From contig DGEY01000041.1 of assembly GCA_002391385.1 (NCBI GenBank), positions 1 through 10,803 of the forward strand: a stretch of 10,803 nucleotides of DNA, in the 5' to 3' direction. Position 1 is the stretch's first letter. Each line of letters opens with the position of its first letter. The DNA comes from Firmicutes bacterium UBA3914. Lineage in GTDB: Bacteria > Bacillota > Limnochordia > Darwinibacteriales > Darwinibacteriaceae. The position numbers and the translations under genes were made by a program. This document shows, one piece after another, positions 5,742-10,803 of this stretch. The notes under the pieces are model-generated. The model was not told the DNA's origin, did no database searches, and was given only the letters and a program-made list of their open reading frames with translations.

Positions 5742-6482
5742 ATGGGCTATGTGGTGAAACTGGAGGTCTACCAGGGTCCCTTTGACCTCCTCCTGGATCT
5801 CATTGCTAAGAACGAGGTGGATATCTGGGATATTCCCATTGCCACCATCGCCGAGCAGTACCTGGAGTATCTGTATTCCCTGCAGGAGAAGGATCTGGCC
5901 ATTGCCGGTGAGTTCTTGGTCATGGCTGCCACCTTGATCCGCCTCAAGTCGCGGCTGCTCCTGCCCCAGGAGCCGGTGGAAGAGGATGGGGACGCAGAAC
6001 CGGAGGATCCCCGCCGAGAACTGGTTGAACAGCTGCTGCGCTATAAGTTCTTCAAGGAAGCGGCGGAGTTTCTCAAGGCCCGCTATGGCGAGGCTGTGCG
6101 CTTTTACACCAAAGGCCAGCCCCTGCAGCGGTACAACCTCACGCCCATCTATACCCGGCCGGTGGGGGACTTAACCGTGGACGACCTGCGGGCTGCCTAT
6201 GAGCAGCTCCTCAGTGAGCGGGTCAAGGAGCCCCCGGTGCACGAGGTGTATTCCCGCATCTCGCTGCAGGAGCGCATCGCTCTCGTACGCCTGAGGCTTG
6301 TGGGCAAGCCCCGAATTGGTTTTCGCGACCTTTTGGAGGAGTCAACTCCCAGCGAAGTTGTGGGCACTTTGCTGGCCATCTTAGAACTGGTGCGCCTGGG
6401 CGAAATCCGGGTGGTGCAGACGGGTTTGTTCGGGGAAATCAGCATTCAACCCTACCTTTGGGAAGTGGAGGTCAACACATGA
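5742..6482 (+). CDS. scpA: ScpA, kleisin subunit of the SMC-ScpAB condensin
   Basis: A 246-residue kleisin. ScpA bridges the SMC head domains and binds ScpB to organise and segregate the chromosome. The N-terminal signature YQGPFDLLLDLI (10-21) and the following VDIWDIPIATIAEQYLEYL-type helix are diagnostic. An acidic linker (EEDGDAEPEDP) falls near residue 80. The C-terminal winged helix that contacts SMC ends with VRLGEIRVVQTGLFGEI. Length is normal. I chose ATG 5742 because AGGTGG (5729-5734) stands seven bases ahead; the upstream in-frame start at 5670 lies inside the protease gene and adds unconserved residues. The stop overlaps the scpB start (ATGA), as expected for partners made in a fixed ratio. 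smc itself is not in the window. Confidence 0.95.
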   Translation: MGYVVKLEVYQGPFDLLLDLIAKNEVDIWDIPIATIAEQYLEYLYSLQEKDLAIAGEFLVMAATLIRLKSRLLLPQEPVEEDGDAEPEDPRRELVEQLLRYKFFKEAAEFLKARYGEAVRFYTKGQPLQRYNLTPIYTRPVGDLTVDDLRAAYEQLLSERVKEPPVHEVYSRISLQERIALVRLRLVGKPRIGFRDLLEESTPSEVVGTLLAILELVRLGEIRVVQTGLFGEISIQPYLWEVEVNT

Positions 6483-6988
6483 CGCTGGCAGAGGCAAAAG
6501 TCATCGTGGAAGGGCTGATCTTTGCCGCGGAGCGTCCCCTCAGTGCCCAGGAAATTGCCGAAATCATCGAGCTGGATCCAGCCACGGTGGAGGCACTGGT
6601 GGAGGAGATCCGCAAAGACTACGGGCCCCGGGCGCTCACCATCCGCATGGTGGCCGGGGGCTACCAGCTGGTGACCAAGCCGGAACTTGCTCCCTGGATT
6701 GAGAAGCTGGGCAGGCCCGTGATCCATGCCCCCCTTTCCACGGCGGCCACGGAAACGCTGGCCATCATCGCCTACGAACAGCCCATCACCAGGGCGGAGA
6801 TCGAGCAGATTCGCGGCGTGCGCTCGGACAGTGCCCTGAACAGCCTGCTGGAGCGGGGGCTCATCTGCGAAGTGGGCCGCAAAGAAGGCCCAGGTAGACC
6901 CATCCTCTATGGAGTTACCGAGCGATTTCTGGAGCATTTTGGTCTGCGCAGCCTCGACGAGCTTCCCCTGAAAAGCATAGGTGAATGA
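6479..6988 (+). CDS. scpB: ScpB, winged-helix subunit of the SMC-ScpAB condensin
   Basis: A 169-residue protein with two winged-helix domains, about residues 1-80 and 85-160. The second carries the family hallmark TETLAIIAYEQPITRAEIEQ and the ending GRPILYGVTERFLEHFGL. ScpB dimerises and binds the middle of ScpA in the condensin complex. ATG 6479 overlaps the scpA stop and is preceded by GGAGG (6467-6471) at seven bases, so I use it rather than the in-frame TTG at 6458. The length is slightly short of the usual 180-200 residues, the difference being at the C-terminal tail. A hairpin with a T-run starts 15 bases after the stop. Confidence 0.95.
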   Translation: MTLAEAKVIVEGLIFAAERPLSAQEIAEIIELDPATVEALVEEIRKDYGPRALTIRMVAGGYQLVTKPELAPWIEKLGRPVIHAPLSTAATETLAIIAYEQPITRAEIEQIRGVRSDSALNSLLERGLICEVGRKEGPGRPILYGVTERFLEHFGLRSLDELPLKSIGE

Positions 6989-7003
6989 AAATGATGGCAG
7001 ATT

Positions 7004-7045
7004 AAGACTGAGTGGAGGTGGCCCCATGCTGCTCAGTCTTTTTTT
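7004..7045 (+). promoter_or_regulatory. Terminator-like hairpin enclosing the start site of the DUF2953 gene
   Basis: AAGACTGAG (7004-7012) and CTCAGTCTT (7032-7040) form a perfect 9-bp stem, followed by T to 7045 (seven T from 7039). G-U and G-C pairs can extend the stem inward. The loop holds the ribosome-binding site GGAGG (7014-7018) and the ATG (7026). Further out, ATGAT and GCAG (6991-7000) can pair with CTGC and ATCAT (7047-7057). The structure could end the scpAB transcript, hide the start codon, or both. Confidence 0.6.
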
Positions 7046-7562
7046 GCTGCTGATCATCTTGCTCCTCACCGCAGCTTTTCAGGTGGATCTGGAGTTCAGC
7101 CTGGATCAAGGTAGTGTGCGCTCCAGAATCAGATTCGGGGCTGCGGGGCTGTCCTTCACCGTTCCCCAGAGGCTTCTGGCCCGAGTGGGACAGCTGGTGC
7201 GCCGGCGCGGGCTGCAGACCCCACGGCAGATTTGGCAGGGTCTTAAGCTGGGCCTGCGCCTGCTGGATAGCTTTGTGCAGCGAGTGGAGCTCTTTGACCT
7301 GCAGGCAATCTGTGGTACAGGTGACCCTTTCCTCAGCGCTTTGGGCTGCGGTGGGCTCTGGAGCGTCCTCGGCCCCTTTTTCGCGGGACTGGGCGCCACC
7401 GGCCGGCTGAAATCTCCTCCCCAAGTTTCCGTCCAGCCCGAGTACGAGCAGGTTCGCCTGCGGCTTTACCTCCACTGCATATTCCGCTTTCGACTTGGTC
7501 AGATTATAGTCAACGAGTTGAAACGAGCAGCCTTACCCCGGCAGGCAAGAACTAAGGGCTAA
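7026..7562 (+). CDS. DUF2953 membrane-anchored protein
   Basis: A 178-residue protein with one N-terminal hydrophobic segment (about 2-18), then a basic, moderately polar domain containing VDLEFSLDQG early and FRFRLGQIIVNELKR near the end. This build and its place between scpB and ytfJ fit DUF2953, a family found beside YtfJ/GerW in spore formers; its function is unknown. ATG 7026 follows GGAGG (7014-7018) by seven bases. An in-frame GTG at 6981 would overlap scpB and add an unconserved leader, so it is rejected. The start site is inside a hairpin. The last third of the gene contains a putative sigma-F promoter, visible as two ATA isoleucine codons that look unusual among the GC-rich codons around them. 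The stop overlaps the ytfJ ribosome-binding site. Confidence 0.8.
   Translation: MLLSLFLLLIILLLTAAFQVDLEFSLDQGSVRSRIRFGAAGLSFTVPQRLLARVGQLVRRRGLQTPRQIWQGLKLGLRLLDSFVQRVELFDLQAICGTGDPFLSALGCGGLWSVLGPFFAGLGATGRLKSPPQVSVQPEYEQVRLRLYLHCIFRFRLGQIIVNELKRAALPRQARTKG
7477..7506 (+). promoter_or_regulatory. Sigma-F promoter for ytfJ, inside the DUF2953 gene
   Basis: GCATA (7477-7481) matches the sigma-F -35 consensus GYATA at all positions. Fifteen bases later GGTCAGATTA (7497-7506) matches the -10 consensus GGnnAnAHTR at all positions. Transcription would start near 7513, about 60 bases before the ytfJ ATG. ytfJ is a forespore gene in B. subtilis. The spacing equals that of the candidate at 118-147. 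Confidence 0.65.
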
Positions 7563-7574
7563 AGGAGCGGAGTT

Positions 7575-7994
7575 ATGACCAACAGACATCCCATTGAAGG
7601 ACTCATGCAGACTGCCATGGAAAGCCTCAAGACTATGGTGGATGTGAATACCATCCTCGGTGATCCGGTGGAAACGCCCGATGGGGCGGTGATCGTTCCG
7701 GTCAGCAGGGTAAGCTTCGGGTTTGCCGCAGGCGGCAGTGAGTTTGCCACTGCCGGCGGGAAAGGAAGTGAGGAACACCATCCCTTTGGGGGAGGAAGCG
7801 GCGCCGGCATTGCCCTCAACCCGGTGGCCTTTTTAGTGGTGAGCCGGGAGAGCGTGCGGCTTCTGCCTGTGAGCCAGTCGGCCATCTACGACCGCCTGAT
7901 CGATGCGGTACCCCAGCTTCTCGACCGCATTCAGGGCATGGTGCAAGGTGAGCGCACCACCGATGGAGTAGTGCGCACAACTTACAAGGTCTAA
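7575..7994 (+). CDS. ytfJ: YtfJ/GerW family sporulation protein
   Basis: A 139-residue protein of the YtfJ/GerW family (PF09579). Hallmarks are the N-terminal HPIEGLMQTAMESLKTMVDVN, GDPVETPDGAVIVPVSRVSFGF, a glycine-rich stretch with EEHHPFGGGSGAG near 67-79, and PVAFLVV followed by VRLLPV. It is made in the forespore during sporulation, and in B. subtilis the protein is needed for proper germination. Its biochemical action is not known. ATG 7575 has AAAGGAG (7561-7567) seven bases upstream; this site overlaps the stop of the DUF2953 gene, so the two may be translated from one message. A separate forespore promoter sits 70-100 bases upstream. A strong terminator follows at 8013, so this is the last gene of its unit. 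Confidence 0.93.
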   Translation: MTNRHPIEGLMQTAMESLKTMVDVNTILGDPVETPDGAVIVPVSRVSFGFAAGGSEFATAGGKGSEEHHPFGGGSGAGIALNPVAFLVVSRESVRLLPVSQSAIYDRLIDAVPQLLDRIQGMVQGERTTDGVVRTTYKV

Positions 7995-8012
7995 CGGCAA
8001 ATATCCCAAGCG

Positions 8013-8041
8013 GAGGGTTCCAGGTCGGAGCCCTCTTTTTT
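8013..8041 (+). terminator. Intrinsic terminator after ytfJ
   Basis: GAGGGTTCC (8013-8021) pairs with GGAGCCCTC (8027-8035), nine pairs including one G-U, around a 5-base loop. Six T (8036-8041) follow. This is a strong rho-independent terminator that separates ytfJ from rluB. Confidence 0.88.
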
Positions 8042-8042
8042 C

Positions 8043-8071
8043 TTGCTGTTTGCCCTAAACTTGGGTATTAT
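8043..8071 (+). promoter_or_regulatory. Putative sigma-A promoter for rluB
   Basis: TTGCTG (8043-8048) and TATTAT (8066-8071, five of six matches to TATAAT) are separated by 17 bases. They begin immediately after the ytfJ terminator. Transcription would start near 8078, only a few bases before the rluB ribosome-binding site AGGGGAG (8081-8087), giving a very short leader. Confidence 0.55.
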
Positions 8072-8093
8072 TGGACTGAAAGGGGAGTCGGCG

Positions 8094-8807
8094 GTGGAGC
8101 GGCTGCAGAAAGTCATGGCCCAAGCTGGAATTGGCTCCCGCCGGGCCTGCGAAGAGCTGATCAAAAACAACCGGGTGCTGGTGAACGGCAAGCCAGCCGT
8201 TTTAGGTCAGAGGGTCGATCCGGAAAAAGACGAAATCCTCGTGGACGGCAGGCCCCTAGGTGCCCGTGAACCAAAACGCTATATCATCCTGCATAAACCC
8301 CGGGGCTATGTGACCACCAGCCGGGATCAGTTTGGACGCCCCAGTGTGCTGGATCTGGTTTCGGTGCAGGAACGGGTTTATCCCGTAGGCCGCCTGGACT
8401 ATGATTCAGAGGGCCTGGTACTGCTCACCAACGACGGTGAGCTCGCTTTCCGGGTAATGCATCCCAAGTTCCAGCTGCCGAAAACCTACAGGGTGCAGGT
8501 GCGGGGTCAGGTGACGCCCCAGGCCATCGACCGCCTGGCCAGGGGCATCGTCCTGGAAGATGGCCCCACGGCGCCCGCGGAGGTGGAGCTCCTGCAGGCC
8601 AGCGGCGACAGCTCGGTGCTGAAGATCACCATCCGGGAGGGGCGCAACCGGCAGGTCAGGCGCATGTGCGCAGCGGTGGGGCATGAAGTGCTCCGTTTAG
8701 TCCGGGAAGCCATGGGCCCTCTTACCCTTGGGGGCTTGGCCGCCGGGGAGTACCGCGCCCTGCGCCCCCAGGAGATCCAGCAGCTGCTGAGGGCGGTGGG
8801 ACTATGA
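8094..8807 (+). CDS. rluB: 23S rRNA pseudouridine synthase RluB-type
   Basis: A 237-residue RsuA/RluB-family enzyme that turns a uridine in 23S rRNA into pseudouridine during ribosome assembly. It has an N-terminal S4 RNA-binding domain (1-50: RLQKVMAQAGIGSRRACEEL and VLVNG). The catalytic domain follows, with YIILHKPRGYVTT (63-75) and the active-site motif GRLDYDSEGL (99-108, aspartate 102). A later signature is EGRNRQVRRM. GTG 8094 follows AGGGGAG by six bases and places the S4 domain right at the N-terminus; the frame is open upstream to 8043, but those bases lie over the promoter. The RluB rather than RsuA/RluE assignment rests on the gene context and overall resemblance. It overlaps the next gene by four bases (ATGA). 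Confidence 0.9.
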   Translation: MERLQKVMAQAGIGSRRACEELIKNNRVLVNGKPAVLGQRVDPEKDEILVDGRPLGAREPKRYIILHKPRGYVTTSRDQFGRPSVLDLVSVQERVYPVGRLDYDSEGLVLLTNDGELAFRVMHPKFQLPKTYRVQVRGQVTPQAIDRLARGIVLEDGPTAPAEVELLQASGDSSVLKITIREGRNRQVRRMCAAVGHEVLRLVREAMGPLTLGGLAAGEYRALRPQEIQQLLRAVGL

Positions 8808-10060
8808 GCGGCCCCGTTGTGGTCATTGGTGCGGGGGCCTCAGGGCTCATCGCCGCAGGTTTCTTGGCCCAGAGGGGTGCCCGGGTTCATGTTCTGGAGA
8901 AAATGCCCCGAACCGCCTGTAAGCTGCGCATTTCCGGTAAAGGCCGCTGCAATCTCACCAACAACATGCCCCTGGAGGACTTCATTGCCCAATATCCCGG
9001 GAACGGCAGGTTTTTGTACAGTGCTCTACACCGCTTTTCCAATCGGGACTGTATGGATTTCTTTGCTGGGCTGGGCGTGGAGCTCAAGGTGGAGAGGGGG
9101 CAGCGGGTGTTCCCAGTCTCCGACAACGCCCACGAAGTGGCAGATGCCCTGGAGCGCTTTGCCCGCAGCAATGGTGCCCAGATCTACCTCGGGCACAAGG
9201 TGGTTAGCATAGAGCTCTTGCCCTCAGGCGGTGTTGGCCGGGTGGTGGCCGTCCACGGCGGCCAAGAGAGAGTGTTTGCTGCCTCCGCAGTGATCGTGGC
9301 CACAGGTGGCTTGAGCTATCCGGGAACCGGTTCCACCGGGGATGGGCTGCTTTTTGCCCGCAGCTTAGGCCACACCATCGTAGAGCCCAGGCCGGCCCTG
9401 GTGCCCATCAAGGTGGAAGAGCAGTGGGCCCCGGAGCTGGCGGGTCTGAGCCTTAGGAATGTGGAGTTCCAGGTGGAAAACCCCCAAGGAGGAAGAGCGC
9501 GATTCTTTGGCGAATTAATGTTTGCCCACTTTGGCTTAACAGGGCCCATTGTGCTCACCGCCAGTGAGCAGATCGGCCTTTGGCTCAAGGCCAGCACCGG
9601 CAAGCTCAAGGCCTGGATCGACCTAAAACCCGCCCTCAGCCATGAGCAGCTGGATCAGAGACTGCTGCGGGATTTCGAGCGTTTTGCCCGCAAGCAGTTT
9701 AAAAATGCCCTGAAGGCGCTGCTTCCCAAGGGTTTGATCCCTGTGATGGTGGAGCTTTCCGGCATCGATCCGGAAAAACCGTGCCACCAGATCACCAAAG
9801 AGGAGCGGGCTAGGCTGCGGGGGCTGCTCAAGGGCCTGCCCCTCACCATCACCAGGACGCTGCCCATTGCCGCGGGCATCGTCACCGCGGGCGGAGTTGA
9901 TGTGCGGGAAGTGGATCCGCGCACCATGGAGTCGAAGAAAGTGAAGGGGCTGTCTTTCTGCGGAGAAGTACTGGACGTGCATGGAGTGACGGGCGGTTTC
10001 AACCTCCAGGCGGCGTTTTCCACCGGTTTTTGCGCCGCGCATGGTGTTAACCTGACCTAA
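8804..10060 (+). CDS. NAD(P)/FAD-dependent oxidoreductase, HI0933/YtfP (BaiN-like) family
   Basis: A 418-residue flavoprotein (PF03486). The N-terminal dinucleotide fold has GAGASG (9-14) and the ribose-binding acidic residue E32. The family hallmark LRISGKGRCNLTN spans 41-53. The second FAD-binding region near the C-terminus includes TAGGV (361-365), GLSFCGEVLDVHG (382-394) and GGFNLQ (397-402). Length is normal. The physiological substrate of most members is unknown; the clostridial member BaiN acts on bile-acid intermediates, but the many copies in free-living spore formers suggest another role, so I give no symbol. ATG 8804 overlaps the rluB stop, which suggests coupled translation; the ribosome-binding site is weak. 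It lies between rluB and cmk, a common position in clostridia. Confidence 0.9.
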   Translation: MSGPVVVIGAGASGLIAAGFLAQRGARVHVLEKMPRTACKLRISGKGRCNLTNNMPLEDFIAQYPGNGRFLYSALHRFSNRDCMDFFAGLGVELKVERGQRVFPVSDNAHEVADALERFARSNGAQIYLGHKVVSIELLPSGGVGRVVAVHGGQERVFAASAVIVATGGLSYPGTGSTGDGLLFARSLGHTIVEPRPALVPIKVEEQWAPELAGLSLRNVEFQVENPQGGRARFFGELMFAHFGLTGPIVLTASEQIGLWLKASTGKLKAWIDLKPALSHEQLDQRLLRDFERFARKQFKNALKALLPKGLIPVMVELSGIDPEKPCHQITKEERARLRGLLKGLPLTITRTLPIAAGIVTAGGVDVREVDPRTMESKKVKGLSFCGEVLDVHGVTGGFNLQAAFSTGFCAAHGVNLT

Positions 10061-10101
10061 GCTCCCCATGGCAGTGCGCTGAGGAGAGGTGACTGTAAGT
10101 C

Positions 10102-10767
10102 GTGAAGATTGCTATAGATGGCCCGGCAGGGGCGGGCAAGAGCACCATCGCCCGCTTGGTGGCCAAACGCTTAGGGCTGCGCTATTTGGACACAGGTGCC
10201 ATGTACCGCGCCCTGACCCTGGCCGCTTTAGAGCGCGGCGTCCCCTGTACAGATGAGGAAGCGCTTTTGAGGGTGGCCACCTCGGTGGATTTGGAGATCG
10301 TGTTTGATGAGGAGACCAAAGGCAACCGGGTTTACCTGGATGGCCAGGATGTCACTGACCTGATCCGCCGGCCCGAGGTCAATGCCTATGTGTCTTTGGT
10401 TTCCAGCCACAAGAAGGTTAGAGATTTCATTGTGGCCCTGCAGAAGGAAATCGCACGGCGGGGCTGTATTGTTATGGATGGACGGGATATCGGGACGGTG
10501 GTCATGCCCGATGCCGATTGGAAGATCTTCCTCCATGCCAGCGTGGAGGAAAGGGCCCGGCGGCGTCTAAGGGAACTGCGGCGCAATGGGCACGATGTTG
10601 ATCTCCAGGAACTGGCGGAGCAGATCCGCCAGCGGGATCACTTCGATTCCACGCGCGCCATTTCACCCTTGAGGAAAGCTGAGGACGCCGTGGAGGTGGA
10701 TACCACCCACCTGAACATCGAGGAAGTGGTTGCTCGGGTGCTGGCCATCATCAAGGGGGAAGCATAG
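10102..10767 (+). CDS. cmk: Cytidylate kinase (CMP/dCMP kinase)
   Basis: A 221-residue soluble nucleoside monophosphate kinase that transfers phosphate from ATP to CMP or dCMP. The P-loop GPAGAGKS spans 7-14, with LDTGAMYRA (29-37) in the substrate-binding part. MDGRDIGTVV and the lid-like arginine-rich stretch EERARRRLRELRRNG follow, and RDHFDSTRAISPLRKAEDA is typical of the family. Length is normal. The start is GTG 10102; a purine-rich site (GAGGAGAGGTG, 10081-10091) lies ten bases upstream. The gap of 41 bases after the oxidoreductase gene holds no evident promoter or terminator, so the gene is probably read with rluB and the flavoprotein. Confidence 0.95.
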   Translation: MKIAIDGPAGAGKSTIARLVAKRLGLRYLDTGAMYRALTLAALERGVPCTDEEALLRVATSVDLEIVFDEETKGNRVYLDGQDVTDLIRRPEVNAYVSLVSSHKKVRDFIVALQKEIARRGCIVMDGRDIGTVVMPDADWKIFLHASVEERARRRLRELRRNGHDVDLQELAEQIRQRDHFDSTRAISPLRKAEDAVEVDTTHLNIEEVVARVLAIIKGEA

Positions 10768-10768
10768 G

Positions 10769-10803
10769 ATGTATATGGTCCTACGGGCTATCGCGCGCCT
10801 GAT
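10769..10803 (+). CDS. 5' end of a gene, probably a 1-acylglycerol-3-phosphate acyltransferase (PlsC type)
   Basis: ATG 10769 starts one base after the cmk stop and has AAGGGGG (10753-10759) nine bases upstream. Eleven residues are visible (MYMVLRAIARL), a hydrophobic and basic start that fits PlsC-type acyltransferases, which often follow cmk in clostridia. The gene is cut by the window edge. That a gene starts here is fairly sure; the product is inferred from context only. Confidence 0.6.
   Translation, partial: MYMVLRAIARL

Overview
The window comes from a spore-forming, GC-rich member of the Bacillota, most likely of a clostridial-type lineage. This rests on SpoVAF, YtfJ/GerW, ScpA/ScpB and the rluB - FAD oxidoreductase - cmk - acyltransferase order, all typical of endospore formers. 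I cannot name a genus. Every gene is on the + strand. I see no tRNA, rRNA, CRISPR array, insertion sequence or prophage.

Layout. (1) Bases 1-188 hold no gene that I can support. They carry two tandem intrinsic terminators for something upstream and a promoter resembling the forespore sigma-F/G type. (2) 189-2063: a small four-helix membrane protein (PF04020), then a terminator-like hairpin, then SpoVAF, a GerA-family spore membrane protein. (3) 2069-5032: three tightly packed genes for an uncharacterised ATP-dependent iron-sulfur redox system. These are two 2-hydroxyacyl-CoA-dehydratase-like subunits and a BadF/HgdC-type activase. The first of them appears to start at a non-standard ATC codon. 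(4) 5113-7994: a site-2 protease, the condensin subunits ScpA and ScpB, a DUF2953 protein and the sporulation protein YtfJ/GerW. A hairpin encloses the start codon of the DUF2953 gene. A near-perfect sigma-F promoter lies inside the end of that gene, just ahead of ytfJ. A strong terminator closes the block. (5) 8094-10803: rluB, an HI0933-family flavoprotein, cmk and the first codons of a probable acyltransferase gene.

How it fits together. Blocks 1-2 and the ytfJ unit look like forespore-expressed germination and sporulation functions. ScpAB, RluB and Cmk are housekeeping functions (chromosome organisation, ribosome modification, nucleotide metabolism). The least understood part is the dehydratase/activase trio, whose substrate is unknown. 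It follows spoVAF by five bases and shares its ribosome-binding region with the end of spoVAF. The best leads for new biology are that trio, its ATC start, and the regulatory structures around spoVAF, the DUF2953 gene and ytfJ.
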